Positions 1-9,216 of a stretch of DNA of 51,928 nt are shown here, piece after piece. Location of the stretch: contig CACCZR010000011.1 of NCBI GenBank assembly GCA_902550555.1, positions 1 through 51,928 of the forward strand, written 5' to 3'. This stretch comes from an uncultured SAR116 cluster alpha proteobacterium. Its GTDB lineage: Bacteria > Pseudomonadota > Alphaproteobacteria > Puniceispirillales > Marisalimonadaceae. The notes below the pieces were generated by a model. It had not been told where the DNA came from, made no database searches, and worked only from the letters and a program-made list of their open reading frames with translations. Position numbers and translations under genes: made by a program. Each line of letters starts with the position of its first letter. Positions within the stretch are counted from its first letter, which is position 1.

Positions 1-2240
1 GCATTATAGAAGATGGTTCAAAATTAAAAAATAATTTAAAAATATCTTTTGATAAAAAAAGGTTCGATCAATCTGATTATTACTTATACAAAATTTTTGT
101 AAAAAACTTAGTTTTTGAAAATAAAAATTTTTTAAATTCTGATAATGAATTTTATTTAAAAAGTTTAAAGTCTGAAATACTAATTAATTCAACTTTTGAT
201 ATAGAAAGCCAAGAATTTGAAAATATTTCTCTTAGTTCAAAAGGATATTACTCATCATTTATTAATGATAAAAAAATAGATAATTTCATAAATATTAATG
301 CAAATTTGAACGGTTTTTATGATTTTAAATACGAAAATAATGAATTTGATTTTAAGGTTAGTGGTAAGTCTGAAAACGTTAAAATTAAGTTTATTAAATT
401 AGATGAGATTTATGATTTAAGTGAGATTGATTATTCAATAAATTACAACAATAACAAATTAACTATTAATAAATTAAATTTGATGAATAAAGGAAATAGG
501 GCCATGGAGGTTAAATCTATTCTTTTACGAAATAATCAAAATTTTAATTTTACGGATCTTAAAGTTAATATATTTGATATTCCAGCAAAGTATTTCACTC
601 ATTTTTATTCTATGAAAATTAAAGAAGATAAATTGTCTTTTACTATTGATGCTGGAAAGATCGTTAATAGTAAAATCTATATTTCAAATGAGAAAAATGC
701 CTCTGAAATCAAAAATAAAAATATAGAAATACTTGATTTAAATTTTAAAAATTTGAGTATAAATAATTATTCAATAAAGTTTGAAAATTTAAATTTAACA
801 AAAAAAACAGATCTTGTTTTTATTGGCAATTCAAAGCTACTAATTAAAAAAATTCCCATAAATACAACTTTTGAAGTTAATGAAAATGGTTTGATTAGTG
901 CTTTTGGATCAATTAATTTCAATAAAGATTTAAAATCTTTGATCAATAAAAAAACAAACTTTAATATTGAAAATTCAAATTTGTTAAAATTTGAAGCTGA
1001 AGGTAATTTATATGATAAAAATTTTGACATTAGAGTAAGGTCCACACTACAAAACTCTTCTTTTTTTCATAGAGTATTAAATTTAAATGCAAATAATATA
1101 AAAAAAGGTTTTGTTGATTTAAATCTTGTTTTTAAAAATGGTACATTGAAAAAAATTAATAATATTTTGATTAATTACGATAATAATGAATTTAAGTCTG
1201 ACTTTGATTTTCAACAAAGTGATTTTCTAAAAATTTCAAATATTAATTCAAAAAATTTTATAGCTAAATCGATATTAGTTCAAAAAGAAAATGATAAATT
1301 AAATATTAAAATTGATGGGAAATTAGTTGATATTTCTCATTTAACTGATGATCTTATTAATCAAAGAAAAGTAAAAGATTTTGATATTAAATTTGACATA
1401 GTTTCAAATAAAATTATTTTAAATAATAAGTTTTCACTGTCAGGAAATTTAACTGGAACTTATAAAAATAAAATATTTTCCTCTTTAGCTAAAGGCAAGA
1501 TAATTTTAGGATCAAATACGTTATTAGATGCTGGTCAATTATCCATATTGGTTGAAAATGGTAAGTATCTAATAACTGGCAAAGGCTCATTGAATAGTGG
1601 AAAAACTAAAGTTAAAATAATTTCATCATCTAGTGGGTTGCCTCAAGTCACTTTTGAAAGTCAAGAAGGGGGAAAGTTATTATCTGCATTAGGTTTTACA
1701 AAAAAAATTAAAAGCGGTGAAATTAAACTTAAAGTAAATTTCCTTGATAAGAATTTATTAAAATATCAAGGATTTATAAATGCAAAAAAATTTAGAGTTA
1801 TAGATGCACCTAAAATTGTTAAATCTTTATCTTCATTAAGTTTTTCAGGTATTAATTCACTTTTTGTAGGAGAAGGCGTTGGTTTTTCGGCTGGTGATGC
1901 TAAATTTGAAAAAATTGGAAATGAATTAAAATTTGAAAAAATTTTAATAAATAATCAAACTTTATCAATTTATCTAGAGGGTGATTATAATTTAAATTCT
2001 GAAATTATAAATTTTACAGGGTCTATTGTCCCTTTTACAATAGTATCAAAGGTAATTAGTGTTGTACCTGCAGTTGGAGAATTATTAACTGGTTCTAATA
2101 AAAAAGGGCTTATTTCTGGACAATTTAAGTTAAATGGAAAAGTTACAGACCCAGATATAGATATAAATATACTATCATTTAGTCCTGGTATATTAAGACA
2201 AATTTTTTCAAAAGATTGGCTAAAAGAATCTAAAGATTAA
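1..2240 (+). CDS. AsmA/YhdP-like envelope protein, C-terminal part (gene cut by window edge)
   Basis: The reading frame is open from base 3 to the stop at 2238-2240, so this is the 3' part of a longer gene whose start lies upstream of the window; the TTG at 306 is only an internal start-like codon. About 745 residues are visible. They are rich in Asn, Lys, Ile and Phe and form repeated short beta-strand-like stretches, as in DUF3971/AsmA proteins. The last 120 residues look like the AsmA C-terminal region (a run of GSIVPFTIV, PAVGELLTG and a final GKVTDPDI segment). Members of this superfamily are anchored in the inner membrane, span the periplasm and are linked to phospholipid transport to the outer membrane. 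The gene is convergent with tyrS, with 3 bases between the stops. The family is fairly sure; the exact role here is inferred. Confidence 0.7.
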   Translation, partial: IIEDGSKLKNNLKISFDKKRFDQSDYYLYKIFVKNLVFENKNFLNSDNEFYLKSLKSEILINSTFDIESQEFENISLSSKGYYSSFINDKKIDNFININANLNGFYDFKYENNEFDFKVSGKSENVKIKFIKLDEIYDLSEIDYSINYNNNKLTINKLNLMNKGNRAMEVKSILLRNNQNFNFTDLKVNIFDIPAKYFTHFYSMKIKEDKLSFTIDAGKIVNSKIYISNEKNASEIKNKNIEILDLNFKNLSINNYSIKFENLNLTKKTDLVFIGNSKLLIKKIPINTTFEVNENGLISAFGSINFNKDLKSLINKKTNFNIENSNLLKFEAEGNLYDKNFDIRVRSTLQNSSFFHRVLNLNANNIKKGFVDLNLVFKNGTLKKINNILINYDNNEFKSDFDFQQSDFLKISNINSKNFIAKSILVQKENDKLNIKIDGKLVDISHLTDDLINQRKVKDFDIKFDIVSNKIILNNKFSLSGNLTGTYKNKIFSSLAKGKIILGSNTLLDAGQLSILVENGKYLITGKGSLNSGKTKVKIISSSSGLPQVTFESQEGGKLLSALGFTKKIKSGEIKLKVNFLDKNLLKYQGFINAKKFRVIDAPKIVKSLSSLSFSGINSLFVGEGVGFSAGDAKFEKIGNELKFEKILINNQTLSIYLEGDYNLNSEIINFTGSIVPFTIVSKVISVVPAVGELLTGSNKKGLISGQFKLNGKVTDPDIDINILSFSPGILRQIFSKDWLKESKD

Positions 2241-2243
2241 AAT

Positions 2244-3476
2244 TTATTTGAAAATTAAAAGGCCATGTCTTTTTTTTCCAACTGATATCTTAATCGGTTT
2301 TTTATTTTCTACCTTAATAAATTGGATATTATCATTATCTATAATCTGATCATTAATTTTAATTCCACGTCCTTTAACTAGCCTTCTAACTTCTCCGTTT
2401 GTACTACAAAAGTTAAACATCTTTACAATTTCAATTAAAGTAATGTTTTCTTCATCTATAATTACCTTAGGTAAATTTAAATTAATTTTTGATTTCTCGA
2501 ATGTGTCTTTAGCAATTTGTGCTGACTTCAAGGATGCATCCTCTCCTCTACATATTTTTGTTACTTCGTTTGCAAGCAATATCTTCGCTTTATTAATATC
2601 TGAACCTTGAAGTTTATTTAAGTTAGATATTTTATCTAAATCAAGATCTGTAAAAAGTTTTAAAAATTTTATAACATCATCATCTTCGGTATTTCTCCAG
2701 AATTGCCAAAACTCATGATCAGACAATAAATCTTTATTTAACCAAATAGCGCCTTTTTCTGATTTTCCCATTTTACTTCCAGAGCTTGTCGTTAAAAGAG
2801 GCGATGTAATTCCAAAACATTCTCTTTTTGTTTTTTTTCTAACTAGTTCAATACCATTAACAATATTGCCCCACTGATCTGATCCTCCCATTTGAATTTT
2901 GCAGTTAAAATTCTTATTTAGTTCATAAAAGTCATAAGCTTGGAAAATTGGGTAGTTAAATTCTAGAAATGATAAATTTTGTTCTCTATCAAGTCTTAAT
3001 TTCATACTTTCAAGATTAATAAGTTTATTAATTGAGAAAAAAGAGCCATTTTCTCTTAAAAAAGAAATATAATTTAGATCATTTAGCCATTCATCATTAT
3101 CAATTAATATTGCTTTGTTAGGCCCACTTTTAAAATTTAAATAATTTGAAAACACAATTTTTAATGCATTTTTATTATTTTCGATAGTTTCTTTGTCTAA
3201 TACTGGTCTTGCACTATCTTTACCAGATGGGTCTCCTATTTTTGTTGTCCCTCCTCCTAATAGGACTATGGGTTGGTGACCACATTTCTGAAACCATCTT
3301 AACATCATAATTTGAATTAATGATCCAACATGTAGTGATGAAGCCGTACAATCAAAGCCGATATATGCAACACATTTATCTTTACAAAGAAAATCGTCAA
3401 GTTTAGCTTCTTCCGTTAACTGATGAAGAAAACCTCTTTTTTCTAAAATATTTAAAAATTTTGATTTAAAGTTCAT
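2244..3476 (-). CDS. tyrS: Tyrosyl-tRNA synthetase
   Basis: The 410-residue protein charges tRNA-Tyr with tyrosine in the cytoplasm. It is a class I synthetase. The HIGH-type signature is HVGS at residues 49-52, preceded by YIGFDCTA (tyrosine pocket), and the KMSKS-type loop is KMGKS near residues 234-238. The GGSDQWGN motif lies in the catalytic domain. The last 70 residues form an S4 RNA-binding domain (EVRRLVKGRGIKIND). Length is normal for the bacterial TyrS family. It lies 5 bases downstream of an alpha/beta hydrolase on the same strand and is probably co-transcribed with it. The cognate tRNA-Tyr is also in the window, at 41479-41564. Confidence 0.97.
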   Translation of the reverse strand: MNFKSKFLNILEKRGFLHQLTEEAKLDDFLCKDKCVAYIGFDCTASSLHVGSLIQIMMLRWFQKCGHQPIVLLGGGTTKIGDPSGKDSARPVLDKETIENNKNALKIVFSNYLNFKSGPNKAILIDNDEWLNDLNYISFLRENGSFFSINKLINLESMKLRLDREQNLSFLEFNYPIFQAYDFYELNKNFNCKIQMGGSDQWGNIVNGIELVRKKTKRECFGITSPLLTTSSGSKMGKSEKGAIWLNKDLLSDHEFWQFWRNTEDDDVIKFLKLFTDLDLDKISNLNKLQGSDINKAKILLANEVTKICRGEDASLKSAQIAKDTFEKSKINLNLPKVIIDEENITLIEIVKMFNFCSTNGEVRRLVKGRGIKINDQIIDNDNIQFIKVENKKPIKISVGKKRHGLLIFK

Positions 3477-3481
3477 AAAGA

Positions 3482-4156
3482 TTAAATAAAATTTTCTTCA
3501 TGAAAAGTGTCAATAAAGTTGTCATATCTTTGATTTAGGTATTTTTTTACGACATCCATTAAGTCGTCTAAATGGTTGGTGAAATTATGATTAGCGTCAT
3601 TAATAAAATCTATATCAATTTTAACATCTTTTTGTTTTGAAATTCTATCTACAATAGATTGAATATTTTCAAAAGGAACTCTGTTATTATTTCTACCATG
3701 TACAATTAATCCAGAAGCGGGACATGGAGCTAAAAAAGCAAAGTCAAATTTATCAGCTGGTGGTGATACGCATATAAAGCCAGAAATCTCAGGCCTTCGC
3801 ATCATAAGTTGCATGCCAATCCATGAACCAAAAGAAAATCCAGCAATAAAAGTAAACTTGCTATATAAATTTTGAGATTGGAGCCAATCTAAAACTGCTG
3901 CAGCATCTGCTAACTCTCCCTCACCGTTGTCAAAAGATCCTTGGCTTTTACCTACACCTCTAAAATTAAATCTAAGAACTGAAAAACCTCTATTCTTAAA
4001 TTCTTGATATAAAGAGTATGTAACCTTATTATTCATACTGCCACCTTGATAAGGTTCTGGATGTAGTATTAGTGCAACAGGACAACCACTTTCTTTTCCT
4101 TGACTGTACATGCATTCAATACGTCCTTCTGGACCATTTAAGATAACTTCAGGCAT
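3482..4156 (-). CDS. Alpha/beta hydrolase of the YcjY/dienelactone-hydrolase-like group
   Basis: The 224-residue cytoplasmic protein has an alpha/beta-hydrolase fold. An HPEPYQGGSMNN stretch near residue 32 gives the oxyanion region. RFNFRGVGKSQG is the conserved strand-turn after it. GFSFGSW near residues 105-111 carries the nucleophile serine (GxSxG). A late DANHNF supplies the catalytic histidine. The substrate is not predictable; proteins of this type are often annotated as uncharacterised hydrolases of the KANL3/Tex30 or CocE-like groups. It is the first gene of a two-gene minus-strand unit with tyrS, and its ATG at 4154-4156 faces cysE across a 113-base gap that must hold divergent promoters. 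Confidence 0.85.
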   Translation of the reverse strand: MPEVILNGPEGRIECMYSQGKESGCPVALILHPEPYQGGSMNNKVTYSLYQEFKNRGFSVLRFNFRGVGKSQGSFDNGEGELADAAAVLDWLQSQNLYSKFTFIAGFSFGSWIGMQLMMRRPEISGFICVSPPADKFDFAFLAPCPASGLIVHGRNNNRVPFENIQSIVDRISKQKDVKIDIDFINDANHNFTNHLDDLMDVVKKYLNQRYDNFIDTFHEENFI

Positions 4157-4269
4157 ATTAGTAACTCCAGATAATAATGTATATTAATCAAATAATGGTT
4201 CAAATTATAAGTGTCAAAGAAAATATACAATCAATTTATTTTAAATTAAAATTCATGTGATATAAATAA

Positions 4270-4941
4270 ATGATGTTTTTTAAAAATTTTTTAAATGATG
4301 TAGATTCTATTATCGAAAGAGATCCAGCCGCTTCATCAAGAATATCAGTAATATTATTATATCCCACAGTTCATATATTATTTTTATATAAAATTTCGAA
4401 TTTTTTATGGAAAAAAAAAATTAAATTTTTGGCAAGATTTTTGATGCAACTTGGCCGTATATTAACAGGCATTGAGATACATCCTGGGGCAAAAATTGGA
4501 AATAGATTATTCATGGACCATGGTTATGGAATCGTTATAGGTGAAACAGCAGAAATTGGAGACGATGTAACTATTTATCAAGGAGTCACTTTAGGGGGTA
4601 TAATGCCATCGATTGAAAGTCATAATCAAAGACAAAAAAAAAGGCATCCAACAATTGGAAACAATGTGATCATTGGTTCAGGAGCACAAATACTAGGTGC
4701 AATTGAAGTTGGAGATTTTTCAAGGGTTGGTGCAAATTCAGTTGTAACTAAATCTGTTGCTAAAAATGTTACAGTTGCAGGTATACCTGCAAGAGAATTT
4801 GCACAATCGAATAAAAAGAAGTTTGAAGCCTATGGTTATTCAAATGATGGAACTGATCCAAGAGAAAAGAAAATTGTTGCTCTTTTAAAAAAGATAGAAA
4901 AATTAGAAAAAGATATTACATCATTAAAAAGAAAGAATTGA
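4270..4941 (+). CDS. cysE: Serine O-acetyltransferase
   Basis: CysE transfers acetyl from acetyl-CoA to L-serine, giving O-acetylserine for cysteine synthesis. The 223-residue protein has the short alpha-helical N-terminal region of the family, then a left-handed beta-helix of hexapeptide repeats from about residue 65. The motifs GIEIHPGAKIG, MDHGYGIVIGETAEIGDD and YQGVTLGG include the catalytic His. The C-terminus is a Lys/Glu-rich helix. The start is ATGATG at 4270; either ATG could be used and no strong ribosome binding site decides. It is followed after 17 bases by the ferredoxin gene, so the two are probably one transcript. Sulfur assimilation also appears at metY (36323-37624). Confidence 0.95.
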   Translation: MMFFKNFLNDVDSIIERDPAASSRISVILLYPTVHILFLYKISNFLWKKKIKFLARFLMQLGRILTGIEIHPGAKIGNRLFMDHGYGIVIGETAEIGDDVTIYQGVTLGGIMPSIESHNQRQKKRHPTIGNNVIIGSGAQILGAIEVGDFSRVGANSVVTKSVAKNVTVAGIPAREFAQSNKKKFEAYGYSNDGTDPREKKIVALLKKIEKLEKDITSLKRKN

Positions 4942-4958
4942 TTATTAAGGTATAAAGT

Positions 4959-5270
4959 ATGACAAATATAAATTTTAAATTAAGAAATGGTGAGTTAAAA
5001 AAAATAGATGCTGAAGTTGGCCTCACATTAATGGAAGTTGCGAGAGATAATGATTTAGGTATCGAAGGTACATGTGGGGGCTCGATTTCATGTTGTACAT
5101 GTCATGTTGTGATAGAAAAAGATTGGTTTGATAAAGTTGGGCCAGCAAATCCAGATGAAGAAGATATGTTAGATTTGGCTGTGGATTTACAACCTACATC
5201 TAGATTAGGATGTCAGATTGAAGTAACTCCAGAGTTAGATGGTTTAATAGTAAACATCCCAAATGAATAA
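4959..5270 (+). CDS. Adrenodoxin-type [2Fe-2S] ferredoxin
   Basis: The 103-residue electron carrier belongs to the adrenodoxin/putidaredoxin group. The cluster ligands are visible as C39, C45, C48 (CGGSISCCTC) and C85 (RLGCQ), with the usual C-x5-C-x2-C-x36-C spacing. The acidic patch around residues 64-72 (NPDEEDMLD) is the known docking surface for reductases and partners in this family. Length is typical. It lies between cysE and mnmA with 17- and 5-base gaps. It may supply electrons for Fe-S assembly or another redox step; the sequence does not show which partner it uses, and no isc genes are nearby. Confidence 0.93.
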   Translation: MTNINFKLRNGELKKIDAEVGLTLMEVARDNDLGIEGTCGGSISCCTCHVVIEKDWFDKVGPANPDEEDMLDLAVDLQPTSRLGCQIEVTPELDGLIVNIPNE

Positions 5271-5275
5271 ATAAA

Positions 5276-6445
5276 ATGGATCTTAATTCCAAAATAATTA
5301 AAAGTATAGGTCTTGAAGGAAAACCTTCTGATCATAAAATAGCTGTTGCGATGTCTGGGGGTGTTGATTCATCAGTTACAGCAGCTTTACTGCATAAAGC
5401 TGGTTATAATGTTTTTGGAGTGTCAATGCATTTGTATAATGAAAAAATTAAAGTGAATAATTCTAAAACATGTTGTGCAGGTATTGATATTAATGACGCT
5501 AAAAAAGTATGTGATAAATTGGGAATAGATCATTTTATTTTAAACTACAGTTCAAGGTTTAATGACCAAGTGATATCAGATTTTACGGAATCTTATTTGA
5601 GAGGAGAAACACCAATCCCATGTGTAAAATGCAATCAAACAGTTAAGTTTGTGGATATGTTAAACTTTTCAAAAAAAATGCGAGCAGTTGCGTTAGCTAC
5701 TGGCCACTATATCAGAAGAGATGTTATAAATGGAAAACCTAATTTATACAGAGCAAATGACTTATCTAAAGATCAATCATATTTCTTATTTGCTACAACT
5801 TTTGAACAATTATCGTACCTTAGATTTCCTCTTGGTGATTTTACTAAATCAACAATTAGAGACTTGGCTAAATATTTTGACTTAAACGTTGCTGAAAAAC
5901 CTGATAGTCAAGATATTTGTTTTGTACCAGATGGTAAATATTCAAATTTGGTTAGAAAGTTAAGACCTGAATCAGTTCAAAAAGGGGATATCTACCATGT
6001 TGATGGGTCTTATTTAGGCGAACATAATGGGATTATAGATTATACAATTGGTCAGAGAAAAGGAATTAGAATTGGAGGACGTAAAGACGTCACAGAAAAT
6101 GATGCTAAATTATACGTGATATCTATAGATGAAAGAAATAACAAAATTGTAGTTGGTCCTAAACGATATTTATCTTGTGATGAGTTTTTAATTAATGAAT
6201 GTAATTGGATTACAGATAGTTATAAAAACAAATTTGATGCTTTAGTAAAACTAAGAAATACGGCTAAGCCAGTACATGTTAAAATTCAAACAGACTTAGA
6301 AAAAAATAGTGCAAGTGTTATGCTGAAAATTCCAGAGTTTGGAATTTCACCTGGTCAGGCAGCTGTTTTTTACGATTTAGAAGATAAAAATCGCGTTTTA
6401 GGAGGTGGCTGGATAAAATCTACTAAAAACTATTTAAATGGCTAA
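5276..6445 (+). CDS. mnmA: tRNA-specific 2-thiouridylase
   Basis: MnmA places sulfur at position 2 of the wobble uridine in tRNA-Lys, -Glu and -Gln. The 389-residue protein has the N-type ATP pyrophosphatase loop AMSGGVDSSV near residues 25-34. It has the two catalytic cysteines of the family, in PCVKCN (about residue 120) and in DICFVPDG (about residue 218), and a GQRKGIRIGG segment of the central domain. The C-terminal beta-barrel ends with the SPGQAAVFY motif. It starts 5 bases after the ferredoxin gene and overlaps the next gene by 8 bases, so cysE-ferredoxin-mnmA-VOC looks like one operon. Confidence 0.96.
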   Translation: MDLNSKIIKSIGLEGKPSDHKIAVAMSGGVDSSVTAALLHKAGYNVFGVSMHLYNEKIKVNNSKTCCAGIDINDAKKVCDKLGIDHFILNYSSRFNDQVISDFTESYLRGETPIPCVKCNQTVKFVDMLNFSKKMRAVALATGHYIRRDVINGKPNLYRANDLSKDQSYFLFATTFEQLSYLRFPLGDFTKSTIRDLAKYFDLNVAEKPDSQDICFVPDGKYSNLVRKLRPESVQKGDIYHVDGSYLGEHNGIIDYTIGQRKGIRIGGRKDVTENDAKLYVISIDERNNKIVVGPKRYLSCDEFLINECNWITDSYKNKFDALVKLRNTAKPVHVKIQTDLEKNSASVMLKIPEFGISPGQAAVFYDLEDKNRVLGGGWIKSTKNYLNG

Positions 6446-7097
6446 CTTTAAAATTGATCATTTTGTATTTGGTGCAAATACTTTAATTGAAGGTTCAAAT
6501 ACTATAAAAAAAATCCTTAATGAAGATCTTAGTGAAATAAATGTTCATGAAACAATGGGAACTCATAACAGGGTCATATCTCTTGGCTCTAGTTATTTAG
6601 AAGTAATTGCTTTAGATCCAAAAAACCAAAATGCAAATAATAATACATGGTTTAACCTTAGTGATAAAATTTATAGAGAAAAATTTTTAAAAACTCCAAA
6701 ATTAATCTCTTTTGTAATATCATCAGATGATTTGAGTAGTTCAATTTTTTTTCAAAAAGAATTTTTAGTTTCTAGAAATAAATACAAATGGTTTTTTAAA
6801 AAACCAAATTTTGAGTATCTAAACAAAAATAATTTTACAAATACAAATTTATTCCCAAGTTTGATCAATTGGCAATCTGTTTCACCATTAAATGAAATGA
6901 AAAAAAGCTCATTTTCTTTTGACAGTTTAGAAATAACATTGAATAAAAATCATAATTTACTTTACGATTTTTTATTATCTCTAAATTTAAAAGAAAAAAT
7001 AATTTTTAATTTTAATGATAGTTTAAATGATGAACTTCTATCACTAGAATTAACATTAAAGTCTTCAATGAATGATAAGTATATTTTAATTTCTTGA
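6438..7097 (+). CDS. Glyoxalase/VOC-fold protein (Glyoxalase_3-like)
   Basis: The 219-residue protein begins with FKIDHFVFGANTL and has THNRVISLG and YLEVIALDP in the first 60 residues. This is the pattern of the Glyoxalase-like domain of the VOC superfamily, in which a single chain often binds a divalent metal; the early His and the Glu of YLEVI are candidate ligands. The second half is poorly conserved and Asn/Lys-rich. The reaction is unknown. Its ATG lies inside the end of mnmA (8-base overlap), which points to translational coupling. It is the last gene before tRNA-Met and therefore before the proposed island junction. Confidence 0.7.
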   Translation: MANFKIDHFVFGANTLIEGSNTIKKILNEDLSEINVHETMGTHNRVISLGSSYLEVIALDPKNQNANNNTWFNLSDKIYREKFLKTPKLISFVISSDDLSSSIFFQKEFLVSRNKYKWFFKKPNFEYLNKNNFTNTNLFPSLINWQSVSPLNEMKKSSFSFDSLEITLNKNHNLLYDFLLSLNLKEKIIFNFNDSLNDELLSLELTLKSSMNDKYILIS

Positions 7098-7135
7098 CGG
7101 AGTTAATTTTTATTATTACTAAAGTTAATAAATAT

Positions 7136-7212
7136 GGCGGAGTAGCTCAGCTGGTTAGAGCAGCGGAATCATAATCCGCGTGTCGGGGGTTCAAGTCCCT
7201 CCTCCGCTACCA
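7136..7212 (+). tRNA. tRNA-Met(CAT), elongator type; island insertion site
   Basis: This is a complete 77-base cloverleaf. The acceptor is GGCGGAG with CTCCGCT (the first pair is G-U), there is a GCTC/GAGC D-stem, the anticodon loop is ATCATAA (anticodon CAT), the T-loop is TTCAAGT between GGGGG and CCCTC, and the CCA is encoded at 7210-7212. A fully paired acceptor and the general sequence fit elongator Met; tRNA-Ile2 with a lysidine-modified CAT is the alternative. A damaged copy in the same orientation lies at 27020-27091, so this gene is taken as the reconstituted half of an integration site. Confidence 0.95.
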
Positions 7213-7290
7213 ATAAATCAATAGTTATCTTGTCACTCCTCAATTGTTATAATTTTAGAATCTCAGGATTACCTGAAAAAGTCAAACGTG

Positions 7291-7310
7291 TTGTGACAGA
7301 GATGTGACAG
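7291..7310. repeat. Left copy of a 20-bp terminal element (two GTGACAG, 11-bp spacing)
   Basis: TTGTGACAGAGATGTGACAG contains GTGACAG at 7293-7299 and 7304-7310. A related element at 26967-26986, just inside the other end of the island and in the same orientation, matches at 16 of 20 bases with the same 11-bp spacing. These may be arm-type binding sites of the integrase. The reverse strand also resembles a Pho box (CTGTCAC, 4 bases, CTGTCAC), but in that direction it points at the tRNA and not at an island gene. Confidence 0.45.
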
Positions 7311-7364
7311 ATTTTTTATTAAATCAAAATTAGAAAAATTCATTTTTTTATATATAATATTAAT

Positions 7365-8495
7365 ATGACTGATTTATTTAAAATTAATTTTAAAAATGAA
7401 GATGTTATTAAAATACAAAATAAAATTAAAGAGTTTAATTGGTCAAAGATTTCATCTTCAAAAACTTGGGAAATGGGAACTAATCCAGACAAGTTAAAAG
7501 AATTATGTGAATATTGGACAGACGAATATAACTGGTTTACAGATCAGGATTATCTTAATTCATTTAAACAATATAAGTCTGATATAGACGACCTAAAACT
7601 CCATTTCGTTTTTGAAAAAGGCAAGGGGAAAAATAATTATCCTTTGGTATTATTACATGGATGGCCAGGATCAGTTAGTGAATTTCATAATATAATACCA
7701 ATGTTAACTGAAAATTCGAGTAACATATCCTTTGATGTTATTGCACCATCTCTACCAGGGTTCGGATTTTCTGATAAACCAAATGAACCAATAGGACCAA
7801 GAAAAATGGCCTATTATATTAATAAACTTTTAGTAGATGTACTTGGTTATAAAAATTATTTCGCTCAGGGTGGTGATTGGGGATCCTATATTGCAGCTTG
7901 GCTAGGTTTTGATTATCCAAAAAATTGTAAGGGAATACATGTTAATATGATGGGGTTCAGACATGTAAATGGAACACAAAATGAAGAAGAAAAAAAATGG
8001 GAAGATGATTTTGAGTTAAATGTTGAACTTCAAAAAGGATATATGACCCAAAAGGCTACAAAACCACTTACACTTGCCTATTCTATGACAGATAATCCTG
8101 TAGGAGTAGCTGCATGGATTTTAGAAAAATTTCATGGTTGGTCTGATATTAAAGATAATGATTTATTTAGTACATTTACGAAAGATGAACTATTAAGAAA
8201 TATAATGATCTATTTATTAACTAATACATTTGAAAGTTCTTCATGGATTTATTATGGGAGAAGACTTGAAGGAGGTAGAATTTTTTCTAATAATCCTTCA
8301 ACAAGAATTGAAACTCCTACAGCTTGTTCTCTTTTTCCAAAAGAGTTCCTAAAATGGCCTCCAAAAAGTTATGTAAATAGAATTTATAATGTAAAACAAT
8401 GGACGGAAATGCCAAGAGGAGGTCATTTTGCGGCATTAGAAGAGCCCTCATTATTATCAAATGATATAAAAACTTTTTTCAAAAACTTAATTTAA
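7365..8495 (+). CDS. Epoxide hydrolase, microsomal/juvenile-hormone type
   Basis: The 376-residue protein has an N-terminal epoxide-hydrolase (EHN) segment in residues 1-105 (NWFTDQDYLNSF), then an alpha/beta-hydrolase domain. HGWPGS begins at H98 (oxyanion hole), the nucleophile is D171 in GGDWGS, and the catalytic histidine is H354 in GGHFAALEEP. Such enzymes open epoxides to diols through an aspartyl ester intermediate. Length and motifs fit the bacterial EHN-type family. It is the first island gene after the tRNA, 152 bases downstream of the CCA. Its natural substrate is unknown; an epoxide-bearing phosphonate is conceivable given the neighbours, but nothing in the sequence proves it. Confidence 0.9.
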   Translation: MTDLFKINFKNEDVIKIQNKIKEFNWSKISSSKTWEMGTNPDKLKELCEYWTDEYNWFTDQDYLNSFKQYKSDIDDLKLHFVFEKGKGKNNYPLVLLHGWPGSVSEFHNIIPMLTENSSNISFDVIAPSLPGFGFSDKPNEPIGPRKMAYYINKLLVDVLGYKNYFAQGGDWGSYIAAWLGFDYPKNCKGIHVNMMGFRHVNGTQNEEEKKWEDDFELNVELQKGYMTQKATKPLTLAYSMTDNPVGVAAWILEKFHGWSDIKDNDLFSTFTKDELLRNIMIYLLTNTFESSSWIYYGRRLEGGRIFSNNPSTRIETPTACSLFPKEFLKWPPKSYVNRIYNVKQWTEMPRGGHFAALEEPSLLSNDIKTFFKNLI

Positions 8496-8643
8496 ATCAC
8501 TCAATTGTTTCAATATTTAAAGTTAATGTTACGTATTGGAACTAAAGTATAATAATTTGTTTCCTCGCTCAACTAGGATAAAAAAATTATTGTATAAGAC
8601 AAAATTTAATATTTTTGCAATCAATAAAAGTATATTTGTATGT

Positions 8644-9216
8644 ATGAAAATTAATTCAACAAGTAAATCAGCTAAAAATAATATAATTACATGGCTTCCA
8701 TTAAAAGATTCTATGTTAAATAAGTTTCATTATACTCAAAATTTTGGAAAATTAGGGTTATGTGGTTGTCCAGGTACTATATTAGATACTAATAATCAAA
8801 TTATTGGAATTCAAAAAACATTAAACATTTTTAAATTTCATAAGATTGATATTGTTGTATCTCTTGTAGAGACGTCAGAATTAAAAATACTTGGATGTGA
8901 TGATTTGATAAAGAAAATTAAATTGAATAATTTTCTTTGGTTTCATTTTCCTATCACTGACTTTGATATACCTGCTAAAAGTTCACTTTTTGAATTAAAT
9001 TTACTTCTTTCAAACCTAGAAAAATTTTTAAAAAAAGAAAAAAATATAGTCATACACTGTAAAGCAGGTCTAGGTAGAACAGGTACAGTGGCATCACTTT
9101 TATTAGTAAAATTAGGAATAACTGCAAAAGTTGCTATTCAATATATAAGAAAATATCGACCTGGGTCCATTGATACTAATGAACAAAAAAACTTTGTTTT
9201 AAATTGGAAAATTTAA
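8644..9216 (+). CDS. Dual-specificity/tyrosine-type phosphatase (CDKN3-like)
   Basis: The P-loop HCKAGLGRTG is the cysteine phosphatase signature CX5R, with nucleophile C139 and R145 counted from the ATG at 8644. A FPITDFDIP stretch about 40 residues earlier gives the general-acid Asp loop. The conserved start of the bacterial group, TWLPL followed by GLCGCPGT, lies just after residue 15, which favours the start at 8644; the frame stays open upstream to a TTG at 8536 (226 residues) and no good ribosome binding site decides. Enzymes of this fold remove phosphate from proteins, lipids or small molecules. It lies directly upstream of phnC in a phosphonate island, so a small phosphoester substrate is plausible but unproven. 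Confidence 0.8.
   Translation: MKINSTSKSAKNNIITWLPLKDSMLNKFHYTQNFGKLGLCGCPGTILDTNNQIIGIQKTLNIFKFHKIDIVVSLVETSELKILGCDDLIKKIKLNNFLWFHFPITDFDIPAKSSLFELNLLLSNLEKFLKKEKNIVIHCKAGLGRTGTVASLLLVKLGITAKVAIQYIRKYRPGSIDTNEQKNFVLNWKI

Noticed and set aside
306-2240. AsmA-like gene starting at TTG 306
   Set aside because: The frame is open without a stop to the window edge, so 306 is an internal codon.
7291-7310. Pho box upstream of the epoxide hydrolase
   Set aside because: The reverse strand reads CTGTCAC, 4 bases, CTGTCAC, close to a Pho box, but it points toward the tRNA, and a related element lies at the other island end in front of the integrase. An integration-related role explains both copies better.
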